From Isoetes taiwanensis (taxonomy: Eukaryota; Streptophyta; Lycopodiopsida; Isoetales; Isoetaceae), in NCBI GenBank assembly GCA_021234155.1, contig JAJEKV010000072.1, forward strand, positions 184,001-248,000: DNA of 64,000 bases, given 5' to 3'. The notes under the pieces are model-generated. The model was not told the DNA's origin, did not search any database, and was given only the letters and a program-made list of their open reading frames with translations. How positions within the stretch are numbered: the stretch's first letter is position 1; each line of letters opens with the position of its first letter. This document shows, piece by piece, positions 35,725 through 48,310 of the stretch. Made by a program: the position numbers and the translations under genes.

Positions 35725-36330
35725 GTTTCCACTACTTCCATGGTTGCAGTTTCCACTACTTCCATGGTTGCAGCTTATGCTAAACATGCGAACAAGTTTT
35801 AAGATCTTTAAGGAAATGCATTTGCTAAGGAGGGGAAGCTTGAGGAAGCCCTTCAACTTTTCATATACATGCCTCAAAGAGATCTCGTGTCATGGTCAGT
35901 AGTATTTTCTGCATAATGCCTAGCATGGCTTTGAAAAAAATGCATTTTATTCTTTTCCAATAAATGTGATGCCTAATGAGCTTACGTACTCTAGTGACCT
36001 TTTCGCATGTCGTGATGTGCTCCTTGATGAGGGTTGTCATTGTTTTCTTTGAATGGTTGAAATTTTTGTCATGTTGTGCCAATGTTAGAATATTATAATT
36101 GCATAATTGACCTCGTTGATTGTGTAGAATTGCTAGACAGTTCAGCAGCTTTGGTCCATAATATGCCACTACAACCTAATGATGCATCATGGAAATGTTT
36201 GCTAACCAATTGCAGACTAGACGATTCAAGGATGGTATACCATATGGTTATATTAGTATTGAATAGTCCTTTGGCACGCAAATTGTACAAACATACACAT
36301 CTTTTACTATTGCCGTATTCATCTTGCAAG
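35725..36330 (+). pseudogene. PPR protein (PLS-E type) pseudogene, plus strand
   Basis: The plus strand reads EEALQLFIYMPQRDLVSWS near 35,840-35,895, then EYYNCIIDLVD and MPLQPNDASWKCLL at 36,080-36,210. The last phrase is the L2/S2-to-E junction typical of editing-type PPR proteins. Stops and a gap separate the parts. It lies in opposite orientation to the PPR remnant 1 kb upstream, so the two are either separate copies or the result of an inversion. A direct duplication of TTTCCACTACTTCCATGG occurs at 35,728-35,772. Confidence 0.75.
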
Positions 36331-36449
36331 GATTCATACACTTGTGAAATTGATAGGCAAGAAATCTTTGATGATTCTTTCCTACTCAAGCCTGTGTTCA
36401 TATGTTGTCTTTTGACAAATTTTAAGGACTTATGATAAAGATACAATAG

Positions 36450-37430
36450 AGTTGGAGTTGAAGGTCTGACATATTTATTTCAATGCTTCGCCTTTTCTCA
36501 AGGGTATGCTTAAGGTATGGAGAGTTGTACATCCATTGGTACAAATGGATATGGAGCATTGTTTTAGACATCTTCTCCACTTCCTTGGGTTCCTTTTGGA
36601 TCATTTGATCCTATTGTTTCTGATATGCATTCTTCTACTCAGAAGCAATGTCTACGTGCAAGAGTTCATACTTTTGAAGCTTGGTATCTTGATAGACAAC
36701 TTGGCCAATGGCAATGATTTTGAGATAAGTATAAGTTGGCGCCCCTCGGAATATAAGAATTTGAGCTAGAGTTGGAAATCCCTTTCCTTTCTTCGACCTC
36801 ATCTCATGGATGAAAAAATTGTGTAGACTTGTTATCGACTATTATTTCGGGCATAGTCTCTATCTCCTTCTTTTGAACGGCAGCTTCAAGTGCCTCAATG
36901 TGAATATGGTGTGATTTGAATACGTGGTTGAAGTATGTTCTTCCAAAGGTGAATGTCCTTCTGTAGCAAGTGGTACATGCAAGGCTCCTGTTAATATTTG
37001 TGTACATAATGCCAAAACAAAAGTTAGCTGGTTGTAATCTATGTGTGGTTTACGACAATGAACAATGGAGCATTGTTTTGTGCACAATTGGCGCCAGTTT
37101 GGACTAGGGTTCGGCATTTGTTTTCTAAAAATATTTACAGTCAAAAGGATTTTTGGGGGTTGTTACCTCATTCTTTGAAAAAGTTTACATTCTTATTTGT
37201 CGAGTTATATGGACAGTTTGAAGCAAAGTCGACATGATATTTTAGAGCTCTTACTTGTTCATCTTTCCCTTATTACTTGAGATCAAGCAACAATTGTGTA
37301 ACTCCTTCTTACTCACTATGATGAGTCTTAAGATAAGAACATTGTATGGAGGGATGTCCTTGTTACGATGGATGATGCGGCTCTTTCACTATCCTAATTT
37401 GTACTTTATGACCTTATAAAATAAAGTGGT
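36450..37430. other. No recognised gene
   Basis: Short open frames on both strands, none with a motif. The region lies between the PPR remnant and the old copia. Confidence 0.4.
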
Positions 37431-37433
37431 AAC

Positions 37434-39435
37434 ATGTTCTTTAAGAAAAAAATCTATGAGACTGTCAAGGATCTAGAAGAAGATGTAAAACACAATTCAA
37501 TTCTTTCTAGTTATGTTTCAAAACCTAAAGCTGATCATGATGTGAATGTCTTAGTAATTGATAATGGAGGAGAAAGGACCATAGTAGGATCTCGGGCAGA
37601 CATTCTCAAAGACATTAAAGATAGTTCAACCACTCGTGTTCAATTGGAAAATGGCGACTTGCAAAAGTAGAAGGAAATATTAGGCTACAATTATTTAATC
37701 ATGGAAAATTAGTAAACATAAAGAATGTGCTTTGTATTTTTACATTAGCTAAAACCTCGATTTCAAAGTGACTTATGAATCTTGGATTCAAGCTTGTATT
37801 TGAAAAAATCGGATATAACATGTTGTTTGGAAATACAATCAAGTTTTTTGCTAAAAGAGTGGACAAAGTTCATGAATGTGTGCTCAAGTGCAAATAATAT
37901 AAATGTAGTTTTATTAAATTGTTATAAGCAGGGATGTCAAAAGTAATGAGCTTACATTGTTTAAACATAAGCTTGAGAAAGAAGACGCAAATTTTAAAAC
38001 AAAACATGTACATTATAGTATCATAGAAATAGATGAGTCAGATGAGGAAGATAACAACAAGAAATTGACGTAGATGATGTGCAAGAGAGTACAGAGGATA
38101 TCATAGAATCACAGGCAGATGAGCATGAGCAATAACCAATTGCATCACAACCAACTCGTGAGCCACAACCAATTGCAAGAAATGGTCAAGCATGATCCTC
38201 AAACGTACGGTAGAGAGTTGTCAGGGAAAAGCAAGAGAAATAAAAGGGTTTCATCAATTATGACCATATGAGAACCAAACGTACCATCTAACTTTGAATA
38301 ATGACGAACTACTGTCATTTAAAGATATAGGCACCTTTGAAGTTGTAAAAAGGCCAAGAGATAAAAATATAATAGGAAATAAGTGGATATTCAAAATAAA
38401 GCAGGAGGTAGATGGCTCTAAAAGATCCAAGGCAAGGTTAATAGCCAAGGGTCATTCTCAGAAAAAGGGCAAAGACTATGAAGAGACATTCTCACCATAG
38501 GTTAAATTCGCAAGTATTAGAATACTCTTGGCAATGCCTTGGATCTTGAAATCCACCACAAGGACGTTAAAATAGCATTTTTAAATGATGATCTTGAAGA
38601 GAACATCTATATGTCTCATGCTCCAAGTTTCTATAATAATAAAGTCAAGTATAGAAGCTAAAGCATGTTATATATGGGTTAAGACAAATATCATCAAGGC
38701 AAGTGCTTCCTTTTTGAAGCAATTTCTCAAAGGATAGGTTTTACAAAATTAAACTATGATGAGATATTATATATGCTATGGCAAAGAATATTGTAATCCG
38801 CTTTCTCGCATGTAGATAATCAGATCTTAGTAGCAAAAACAGTGGTAAAATTCTAGAAGTGTGCAAGGAGGTCCTCAAAAACAATGATTTAAAATGATAG
38901 ATTTAGGGTCTTTGAAGTATTTCCTTAGAAGGGAGGTTTTAAGAGATAGGAAAAACAAAATATTAAAACTAACATAAAGCAGAAACATTGATTTCAGTAG
39001 ATTTAATATGGAGAATTCAAACAGTGTGAGTACTCCACCGGTTCTAGGACAAAAGCTATTAATAGATTTGAATTCAATTGAATTGATTTTTATCGTCCTA
39101 AAGGTCAAATGGCCTATGGAACACAAAAGGATATATCAAGGTAATACTACTAGGATTAAAAAACCCCCACGCCAAAGTGTTTTTGAGGGAGTTGGCAATG
39201 TTCTATTATAGAAGCAGAGAAGTTAGAAATGGAAAAAATGCCTTATAAGAAGCTAATTGGGTGTCTGTTGTAAGGTCTGATATTGTATTTTTGCAACAAT
39301 CCAAGCAAAGCATTTTGGTCACCTGGATAATGTATTCTGAGATCTTAAGAATGACTCAAGAATAGGATTAATAAATTTGAGGATTCTGATGAATTGAAAT
39401 TGCATGCATATGTAGATGCAGATTTTTAGTGCAAC
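37434..39435 (+). mobile_element. Old Ty1/copia element, 5' internal part (degenerate)
   Basis: Order seen: protease-like VLVIDNGGERTIVGSRAD with a changed active site (D-N-G), then NVLCIFTLAKTSIS and LMNLGFKLVF (the linker before integrase), then the RT start FEVVKRPRDKNIIGNKWIF and HSQKKGKDYEETFSP, then HHKDVKIAFLNDDLEENIYM, and HVDNQILVA where Y-V-D-D is expected. Integrase is missing. There are many stops. The RNase H part breaks off at about 39,430 (YVDADF) and resumes at 47,370. Confidence 0.8.
39075..39205 (-). mobile_element. ATTCT-family retroelement copy in the old copia
   Basis: On the minus strand: TTGCCAACTCCCTCAAAAAC, GGGGGTTTTTTAATCC, CCATAGGCCATTTGACCTTT and GGACGATAAAAATC. 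The tail is diverged (AATTCAATTGAATTC). The flanking copia RT/RNase H frames continue on both sides. Confidence 0.6.
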
Positions 39436-41490
39436 AGCCCAACCCTGGATGCCAAGTTATCTGAAAGACTAGGCTATCCACATGGCTTAGAGATTGACGT
39501 GGACCTATCCTAAGCCTTTAGATCTTGATCTATGGAAATGTAGGGCTGGGAAAATTAGATTTCTCGTTGCATCGAACCGTCGCCTCACCAGTAACACTTT
39601 TTCTATTCCGGCGAAGTCCATATAGGCTTCAATCATTTTGCGCCCGATTTCTTCATATTGGAATGCTATTTTGCACAGCTTGGGCCTCTACACAAGGGCC
39701 GGATTTGGATTGGGTTTTTGGCCTGAATGAATAGGCGTAAGAAGTAGCACAGTGTTGATAAGTCTAAACACCAGAAGTTTAACTGCAACTTCTAGTGTCA
39801 CAACCTTATTTAGCAGTTTTGCAGTTGCATTCATACCCTATTTGGCTCATATACCATTTTCATTTTGCACTTTAATTAAATCTTATTTGAGGTTTATGAG
39901 CAAACGTCAGGTACGTTTGGAGTTGCATGATATAATGGAGCACCTATAATGGCTTCATTCTCTTCTCAAGGCCCAAACACTCTGATTGGAGATATCTTAA
40001 AGGTAATTTAGTGCAAAATACTACAGCTTTAGGAACAGTGCTTTTTGAATTATCAAACATTTACAACCAGATATTATGGGATCTAGAGTTGATGTATTAT
40101 GGCAAAGATATACGTAACCTTCAAGCCCCGCTCGGTCTTGAGTTAGATCATCGAGTTGTCAAATTCAACATTGTTTCATGATCATCAATGTCATGTCCAC
40201 GTCTCGCATGAATTTCTGCCCTTGTGACAGCTCTCCATCCTGAGAGCTCTCCCGCAGAAGAGAAATGAGCATATATCAAATGGCATGTTTTGCCATGATA
40301 TCACTTAGTTGATCTTCTAGTTATGGACAATTGCTTAGCTGTGACCAAAGGAGTTGACCATGTTTTTAACTTGGTTGTTGATATGGCTGGGATGGGATTT
40401 ATTCAGTCCAATCACTCAATGATCATGTACAACAATACAATGATCAGTTTTAATATGTTTGAGGCTTCAAGAATCAATGCAGTGCAAAAATAATATTTTT
40501 TTCTTAGATTATTTCTAGGGTCCCAGATAATTTTCACTTCTGGATCGAGGAACAGATCGAGCAAGAGAAAGCAAAGGGAGTGAAGTTTGTGCTTATGCTT
40601 CTTCAAAGGTTGTTGGAACACGAGCTTCTGTTCAGCTTGTCCCTCTTGGAGCGGCTGGTGGCAAGGAAAATCTTTAAGATTTCTGTTGTACTAGGCTCAT
40701 CCATTTTTTTACCTTTTGAGGGGTACAAATCTTCTCGTTAAATGAAAGAGGGCTTGGTTTTGTTCAGTTCTCATTCAAGGTGAAGCTCAATTTCAGATGC
40801 GTAGTGCCTTATTGTGTGACAAACATAGTTAACATTATAGTTTTCAAAGATTGGATGCAAAGTCTGGACTAATTGATCTATGAAATACATACAACACCAG
40901 CACCGGTGTTGAAAGAGAAATGTTCATGGTACCGGTATTCATATCCAAGTTTTGACACAAGGATCCCCATCAACCACATTTCAACCAGTAGGTACCTACA
41001 GAGAAGTTTAAACTTAACTAAATGCACAACTCCATAATCATCTAGAACCATGTTGCACATGAAGATCCAATGCATATTTATATGCTTTGCAGCAAAAACT
41101 TCCAAGTCAAAATTCAGGCCTCAAATTTAGGTTTATTATTTAGCCCGGAACTCAATGAATTCAAACAGAGTAGAAAAAATGACAAATTTCTATGGGATAA
41201 TGCTCTACAACTTGCAACTGCAATTTTCACTGTTTACCTTAGTATTTTGCAGTTTGGCAATTCCACTAATGTCCTTGCTATGTGCAGGCCCATATTATTA
41301 TTTTTTTAATTGAAGGTTTTGTAGTATCTATTTGTATGTCAAAAGGTACATATAAACATATGTATATAATTACATATGAGTACACAAGTAAAACTATTTT
41401 TTGAAAGGCAGGCCCTAAAAAAGTTAGGCAACAAAAGTAAAGGTCTGTCCGACCTAAAAGAGAAAATTGAAAATTAAGGCATAAGAAGCC
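39435..41490. other. Unassigned part of the insertion in the old copia
   Basis: This 2 kb lies between the copia break and the tail of LINE B. Short ORFs occur but I find no domain, inverted end or long repeat. It may be a second nested element or host DNA brought in by rearrangement. Confidence 0.3.
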
Positions 41491-41566
41491 TAGAGTTTTT
41501 TTTTTTCCCAAAACACTTGAACCACTGTAAGTGAACAGTTTGATACTGACGATCAAAAATTTTGCT

Positions 41567-44500
41567 TTAACCAATGGATCTCCTCTTTTTGTTCTCCTGC
41601 AATAGGTGATCCTTTCTCCCCATTCCTTTGTTGATGATGATGAATAGACAGAAGGGACATTCGCATAAGTGGGCCTTCTCCTGGTTGAACCGATTCTTTA
41701 GGTCCTTTGCATTGCACAGAAGCTGCTTTTTTATGTCATAATTTGTTGTGCATGCACAGTCACAGTGACATCCATCCGCATGCTCTATCGGTATTTCAAC
41801 TCCAAATTGAGTAAGCCATAAGGCATTGGAATGAAGTTGCATCTTCTTCCATTTCAGCTTCTTGAACAAAATCAGAGTATTACCTGAAAATAAACCACCA
41901 AAGAGATTAGTTACTGCCCCTATCATACGTGATTTCCACATATTTCATAAATCCACTCTATGTCATAATTTGTCTGCCTGGTGATGGTATAAGGCCAAAT
42001 TATTTCCTCCTTAAAAATAAGCGTGTTTCTCCCTTTCCATATTCTCCATAGGAGGATATATCTTCTCCAATCCGAGGGATTCTCAGGGAGGAAGAATTCT
42101 GTGGCCTGTATATCAGTCAGGTTAGGCATATTGAGGTTGGTTTTAGCAAGCTCAAGGATCCACTCTGCCCAAAGATAAGTTTTGAATAGATGATCATGTT
42201 CCTGTAGACAGTGCATACAACTATCAGAATTGGACATGCCAACCCAAGCCTCCATCTCTTCCTATTTGTTGCCAGGGCTTTATGCTACAGCTGCCAGATG
42301 AAGGCCTTAATCTTAGGTCGGACAGGGCAATTCCAAAGAAAATTGAGATTCCTAGCAGCCCGTTGAGTATCAATCTTCCACTTTATAACCACAAAAGCCA
42401 TTTATATGCCATAAATCCTAAGAATTGTGCCAATTGCCCACAGCCAGTCTCTGGGAGATACTATTGAAGAGCTGCTCAGAGTTATCCCCCAGGTCTTTGA
42501 GATCAGAGTTGGTCATACATAAGATTCCTGATGTAAATAATTCCCCTATTAGACCACTACTTGATAAGATAGGGAAAGTTGGTGGCCAGACACAAGTTTG
42601 GATCATCTAGGATAAGGATGGGCTCCAAAAAATGGGTTGATTCTGGGAGAGCCCCTCCTTCCAAGAATACATCCCTCTAACTTTATTCCATGCTCTAATC
42701 CACTTCTTGATGATCGAAGGGGATAGTGAAGGAAATGGAAAAATTGAAATAGATACTGTAGAGGAGGTGCATCTTCAGATTCCTCCATCCAAAGGGGTGA
42801 CATTTTCCAATATAGTGCTTGATGAGAGAGCTCACTGGGTGATCAATCTGATTGTTGCAGGCCCTGTAAAAATATTTTGCTACTAAAGTAGTAGCTTGCT
42901 TCTCTATATTAATATTACTCACAGCCCTCCCATGCTCTTCTTCTTACAACATTTCCCCATGGAAATGGGCACCCAACATCTTCTATTAGATCCACCTGCA
43001 ATGAATCTGCCAATGATGCTTTGCATTTTATTATAAACTTTCTTGAGAGCAATAGTTATGGACTATTGGTAGACCTGAGAAGATGAGATTACAGAGTTTG
43101 CAAGAATGGCCCTATGATTTTTGGAGAGGTATTTAGAGTTGAGAGAATCAATCTTTCTGTAGAACTTGTCCATCAGGTCATCCCATAGATCACTTGCATT
43201 AACTCTAATAGCAAAAGGGATACCCAAAATTTTAGTTTTAGCGTTAGGAGAGAGATATATACACTCCAAAGAGAGAGTTACCTGCTCCCCTTCTACCTGG
43301 TTCTTTGAAATGAGCTTGGTCTTGTTCGGGTTGATCTTGAATTCCGAGCATCTCCCAAAGTTGTCCGAGATCTCTTGGGTAGTTTGAATTGATTGGTCTT
43401 CCAAATGCACAAATAGGAAAGTATCATCTGCAAAATGCACATTAAGAACTCTTCCTCTCCATCCTGATTTAGGGGGAACTTGAGACCCTTGATTCGAGCA
43501 AAATTCCTAGCTTTCTGATTCAATCCTTCCATAACAATAAGAAATAAAAAAGGGGCCAGAGGGCAATCCTGCTTGACACCTCTCCTTATGTCCAAAAAGG
43601 GGCTTCATTCGCCATTGATGGGGACAACTGATTTCGAATTTTTAAGAATAGATAAGAGGATAGATATCACCTCTTCTGATAAACCCAGCTTCTGGCAGCA
43701 CCTTTTCAAGAACTTCCGACTAATAGTATCAAAAGCCTTGGTGATATCAAGCTTAAGGAGGCCAATGTTCTGATTGGAGTCTTTGACCCAGTTGATGCCT
43801 AAAGCAGCAACAGCCACATTATCTAAGATAAATCTCCCTTTTAAATAAGCACTCTGAGTATTGCTAATAATCACATCCAGAATGGGTTTGATTCTTGCTG
43901 CAATAGATCCTGTAATGAATTTGTACACATTGGTTAGAGAGATAGGCCTATAATCTGAGGAGATAGGAATGTCCATTTTAGGAATGAGAGCTATCAAGCT
44001 AGTATTAATTCTGCTGTCTAAGCTCTTAAGAATAGGAAATTTATTAGCCATAAAAACAATAAAATTGCCTAAACAGCCCCAAACCTTTTTAAAGAATTCA
44101 GTGAGAAGTCCATCTGGGCCAGGAGTTTTACCATTGTCCATGCCCTCCAGAACTTTAAAGATCTCTTCATTGAAAAACGGTCTAGATTCATGGCATTACT
44201 AACTTTTGACTGAGTGTTCAGGAAATTGTCAATATCTTGAAGACTGGTATCTTGAGAGGTTCCCATAATCCTCATGAAGTGCTCTTTGCTGCTGATTATC
44301 TTCCTCTACCATGTTACCTTCCCAAAGAACACTATGGATGTGGTTTCTCTTCATTCTTCCTTTGGCTTTGATGAAAAAGTATTTGGAATTCCTCCTTTCA
44401 TCCTCTTTAAGCTCTCAAATTTTAGCTTTGATCTTCCATCCTCTAGCAATCTTGAGCTCTGCTCTTTCTATCTGAATCTTGATATCCTCTTTGAATTGAT

Positions 44501-45474
44501 CCTGGGCTGTGTCATATTGTTGTCTTAAGTTTTGAAGATTCTTGATTTCCAACTGATGGATTTCCTTGCCCCAAATCTTGAGCCAGTTTTTAATTCTCTT
44601 AAAGACTCTAACCCACCAGTCCATCCAACCAAAGTCCCCTACAGATTTGTCTTCTTGAGAGAGAACTTATTCCAACCTAGTGATGAAGTCATCCTGATCA
44701 AGCAGGTTGGTATTTAGCATAAAGTAAGAGTTCCTCTTCCTCTGACATTGCCATTGTTAATGTTTATAAGCTGAGTGAAATGATCAGAGATGGTGAATTT
44801 AGTTAAGTTAGTGACTCTCGAACTACTACTCCATAACACTTCACTAAGGTAAAACCTATCATGAAGATAGAAAATAGGCTGATCTATGATCATTCCAGCT
44901 ATAAGAATGGGGAACTACTCTGGCTAGGGATAAATTATGGTTCAACGGAAGATTTCACCAATTCACACTTTCATCACCACTTAAAGCTCTAAAATTTGTG
45001 TTCCTCATGTAATTGTGGGTGACCATATTATAGTCCCCATCTATAATGCACTTATCATAAGGAATATTTCCCAAGCTTGTATCAATACTACTCCAAAGTT
45101 GAGCTCTTTCAGCTGGCTGGTGGTAGGCATACACATTAACAAAGACAATTCTACAGTTACCCAAGCTCCCATGAATAATCTGCCATCTCCTATTATTGTC
45201 ATGCATCATCTGGATGTTCTTGAGATCGATTCTCGTTGTGCCAAGCAAAGGTTATACCTGCTGAAGAACTGTTTGCCTCAAGGGACCAGTGCTGAAAATT
45301 AGCAGGCAGAACACTACTGATAATATTGTTAATATTATCATCATGAATTTTATGCTCTTGGAATAAAATGAAATCAAGATTCATAGAGATGAGGCAAACC
45401 TTCAATCTATCTCTCTTTTGATTGGAGTTAAAATCCTGAAGGTTCAAAGTGATTCCCTTAAGATTTATTTCCAT
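41567..45474 (-). pseudogene. LINE B ORF2 (endonuclease, reverse transcriptase)
   Basis: It begins MEINLKGITLNLQDFNSNQK and continues FILFQEHKIHDD, the APE-type endonuclease start with its catalytic Glu in Q-E. IIDGDYNMV at about 45,040 keeps G-D-x-N. The RT part has KTPGPDGLLTEFFKK, SSDYRPISLTNVYK, LKLDITKAFDTI (first catalytic Asp) and HFADDTFLF at about 43,420-43,440 (F-A-D-D). Frames change between GVKQDCPLAPFLF and FADD. The end carries a cysteine-rich zf-RVT-like segment near 42,000-42,250. Target-primed reverse transcription would need all of these in one frame, so it is inactive. Confidence 0.8.
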
Positions 45475-47002
45475 TTTTGAGGGGGTTGGGTCTTCCTTGG
45501 TGACCGCCTAAGCTGGCCGAAGTTATTGTTTTTCATACTTTTTCCTTTTTTCTTCTTGGTACTTACAACGGACCATTCTGAGTCCTCCAAAATGTTAAAA
45601 TCACTATGAATATATGGATCAAAGTTAATATCATCATCTTGTTGATCCTCCTGTTCTTTCAACATCAAAATATTATCGTTAAATTCATTGAAATCCATAG
45701 TGGACGCATCCTTAAATCCACTCAAATCCATAGTGGAAAATACTCATATTTGTAGGGTTAATATTGATAATAACTTTGGAAGAAAATTGGGCGTAGGATA
45801 GTCTTACCCTGGATTGGGGGATCCCGGAGGTGTGATCCCGGAGGATGGGATCCCCAGAGGGCGTGTGATCCCGGAGGGCGGGATCCCCTTACTGCGCAGT
45901 AACTGTGAAAAAAAAAAGCCCCTTATAGCGAAAATCAGCCAAGTTTTCTTATGCTTTTTTCTTGGCCGATCCTCCACGGAATCGGCTGGGGTTTGTGCGA
46001 GGTTGGTCGGAATGGGCTTGAGAAGAGCTGTAGTTTGATGCCAAGGAGGAAGAGAGGGCACCGCCACTGCTATCACCAAGCAAAAATCTGGCCAATTAAT
46101 GGCCCTAAACTGCGCAGTCACCTTTTAAGTGCGCAGTTAATAGTGGGATCCCGCCCTCCGGGATCCCATCCTCCGGGATCACACCTCCGGGATCCCCCAA
46201 TCCAGGGTAAGACTATCCTACGCCAGAAAATTGAAAGACAAAACTTCCCTCAGGAGCATACCTTTGAAGGGAAAGGGAGAAGGCCTCATTGCTACTGCAC
46301 TCACCTGTCTTCATTTGGTGCTGTTTGGGTTGCTGAATTTTTGCTTCACCTATCTCCATTTGGTGCTGCTTGGGTTACTGAGTTTTCGCCCTCCACACCT
46401 GTTTAGTATGTTGATGGTCCTCTTTATTTTCAATGATCTTCTCCTTACCTTTGTTTATAGGAGAATTAGCAACATGGCTTTTAGAATAAGAGACTTGAAG
46501 GTCAATAAACATCTCCTTGCCCAGTGTGCATAACACTTTATCACACCAGGAGGACTGGATTTTTTTCTGAATGCAGACCGAGGGAAAGTTTGTTTGGGGA
46601 ATGGATATCTGGATAACTTCCCCTAGTCTACTAGCAATAGCATTGAGATGAGAAGTGGTCCAGTATCCAGGGGGGAGATTGGCACAAGAGATCCAAGTTG
46701 TAGTGGCCATAGTAGAGAAGTCCCCTGGAACATAGGAAGGATTCCATTTCATAATGTAAGAGGGATGACTGGAAATGGAAAATACTATGAGTAAGGATGA
46801 TGAGGGCTACACTTTTCTCTCCTCTGCAGATGATCTGATAGATCTTTTGGTCAATCTTATGAATGGATAAGATGGGGATAAGCTGTTTTTTAGTAATCCA
46901 GTGCTTAACCTCACTGATGGGAGGACATTTTTGCAAAAAGTGCACAAAGATACCGTGCTTAGAATTTTTAACAGTGGCCGAACTATCCAAAATAGCATTC
47001 AA
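45465..47002 (-). pseudogene. LINE B ORF1 (DUF4283-like RNA-binding protein)
   Basis: The N-terminal part reads KWEIT-type sequence, with ISEVKHWITKKQLIPILSIH; after a frame change come WISCANLPPGYWTTSHLNAI and ASRLGEVIQI. The phrase W-I-S-x-x-x-L-P-x-x-Y-W...L..IAS.LG is the DUF4283 signature found in ORF1 of plant L1 elements. The C-terminal part (NILEDSEWSVVSTKKKKGKS) lies beyond the MITE. ORF1 binds the element RNA in the retrotransposition particle. Confidence 0.7.
45790..46224. mobile_element. MITE with long inverted ends and a 9 bp target duplication (MULE-like)
   Basis: Both ends read inward as GGCGTAGGATAGTCTTACCC and go on identically for about 75 bp. The ends contain repeats of GGGATCCCGGAGG, and the left arm has extra units. 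The flanks are AGAAAATTG at 45,781-45,789 and AGAAAATTG at 46,225-46,233, a perfect 9 bp duplication, which is typical of Mutator-like elements. There is no coding capacity. It sits in ORF1 of LINE B. The internal part holds ACTGCGCAGT and related palindromes. Confidence 0.85.
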
Positions 47003-47355
47003 GTCAATAATCCGTTTTCTCTTCTTTGTGCATCAGAACACAAGGCAATAACATAGGTTCAAATCTCGCCTGTTGCTATACTGACACAAATCTTTAAGCG
47101 AGTCACTACATGAATATGTTTGTTTAGTCACTATGTCAACACAAACTCGCTTCCCCAAATGCAAGCAAGCTAGCTAAGGCCGTCGCGATAAATTTCTTGT
47201 AATATAGATATACATGTTTTCCTCGACAAAATTACCTAATCAGCTGCAAAATTGCATCCAATACCTAAAACTGCCCAAGCCTCCTATTGCGCCTTTTTAC
47301 TAGTTCCCTTTTTTCCTTTTTGCTTTTTTTTTTGGGGAGGGGAGGGGGGGTATAT

Positions 47356-47790
47356 AAAGAGTAGAAAATCAACATCTTTGAACATAGTAATACTTGGCAG
47401 TAATATTATTACTTGGAGAAGTAAAAATCAAAGTTCTTTAGCAATGTCTTCTGCAAAAGCGAAGTGTGCAGCAACATCCCTTGCATAAGAAATTGGATTC
47501 CTTCAAGAAGATTCCATTATATTGTAAACAAATAGTTTAAGTTGTATGGCCATAGCAAAAAACGCATATTTTATGAAAGAACAAAGCGTATAGAGATGAA
47601 TACGCATTTCATTTGACACGTGGTGGAAGATAAAACATTACAGGTAAAAGATGTTCATAGTGCAGAGCAAGTGGTTGGCATATTTACAAAATCTCAACTT
47701 GTCTTAAAGTTCTCATACTTCAAAGCTACTAGTTGAAGATGAAGCATAGAATGCAGACAAAAGAAGAATTTGTCATGAAGGGGGATATAA
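47356..47790 (+). mobile_element. Old copia element, RNase H end and polypurine tract
   Basis: The frame reads KSTSLNIVILGSNIITWRSK and NQSSLAMSSAKAKCAATSLA, the end of copia RNase H (compare the common S-T-S-G-Y ... W-x-S-K-K-Q-x-x-x-A-L-S-S-x-E-A-E). Decayed downstream frames lead to AAGGGGGAT at about 47,778, the expected polypurine tract. It continues the copia that breaks off at 39,435. Confidence 0.75.
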
Positions 47791-47827
47791 AAATTTCAAA
47801 ATCCTGGGTAGAAGTGAAAATGGAAAT

Positions 47828-47930
47828 TTGGTGAGGTATAATCTCAATCGTTGAAAATATGTATCTATGACTGGAGATTTGGTGAGGTATAATCTCAATA
47901 GTTGAAAATATGTATCTATGACTTTTGTGG
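47828..47930. repeat. Two-copy tandem repeat of about 50 bp
   Basis: TTTGGTGAGGTATAATCTCA and the following TTGAAAATATGTATCTATGAC occur twice in a row. It lies just behind the old copia polypurine tract, so it may belong to its 3' LTR. Confidence 0.65.
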
Positions 47931-48124
47931 AGGTGTGCACCGAAAGTGAATAGTGTAACTAATTGTAATTTCCTTTTTTTTTTTTTTTTTTTGCTAAGCT
48001 TGTGAAATTATATGATTTGGAGGTGTCAAGACTAGCAAGTGAACATGAAATAAATTGCTTGAGCTCAAATTCCTAGCAAAACGTTTGTTTTTTGGGAGCG
48101 CATTTTGTCACATGCGCTATCATT

Positions 48125-48310
48125 TTGGTCGAAGGGATTCATAACAATAGCAGCAAATTTAGTTGCAACAATAATGTTGATTGAGATGCAAATTCAATCG
48201 GCAATATTTGTTGGCTGAAGGATTCACATCAATGGCGGCAAATTTGGTTGCAACAATAAGTGTTGGTTGAGATGCTAATTCAATGTTGAAAAAAATCGGC
48301 AATATTTTAC
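48125..48310. repeat. Two-copy tandem repeat of about 100 bp
   Basis: GGATTCATAACAATAGCAGC with AAATTTAGTTGCAACAATAA and TCGGCAATATTT occurs twice with about 10 percent difference. Confidence 0.6.

Larger units (their letters stand above)
41494..47040 (-). mobile_element. LINE B, near full-length L1-type element (degenerate)
   Basis: On the minus strand it runs from an ORF1 start near 47,000 through endonuclease, reverse transcriptase and zinc-binding end to a poly(A) run (T at 41,497-41,508 on the plus strand). Order and spacing are those of plant L1-type LINEs of 5-6 kb. Frames are interrupted in ORF1, in RT and by a 435 bp MITE at 45,790. It is the largest piece of the 8 kb that splits the old copia. 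Confidence 0.8.

Noticed and set aside
42282-45302. Plus-strand ORFs over LINE B
   Set aside because: They are antisense shadows of the minus-strand ORF2, which carries recognisable RT and endonuclease motifs.
47045-47085. Possible tRNA fragment with GGTTCAAATCTC
   Set aside because: Only a B-box-like stretch is present; no A box or acceptor pairing at the right distance.
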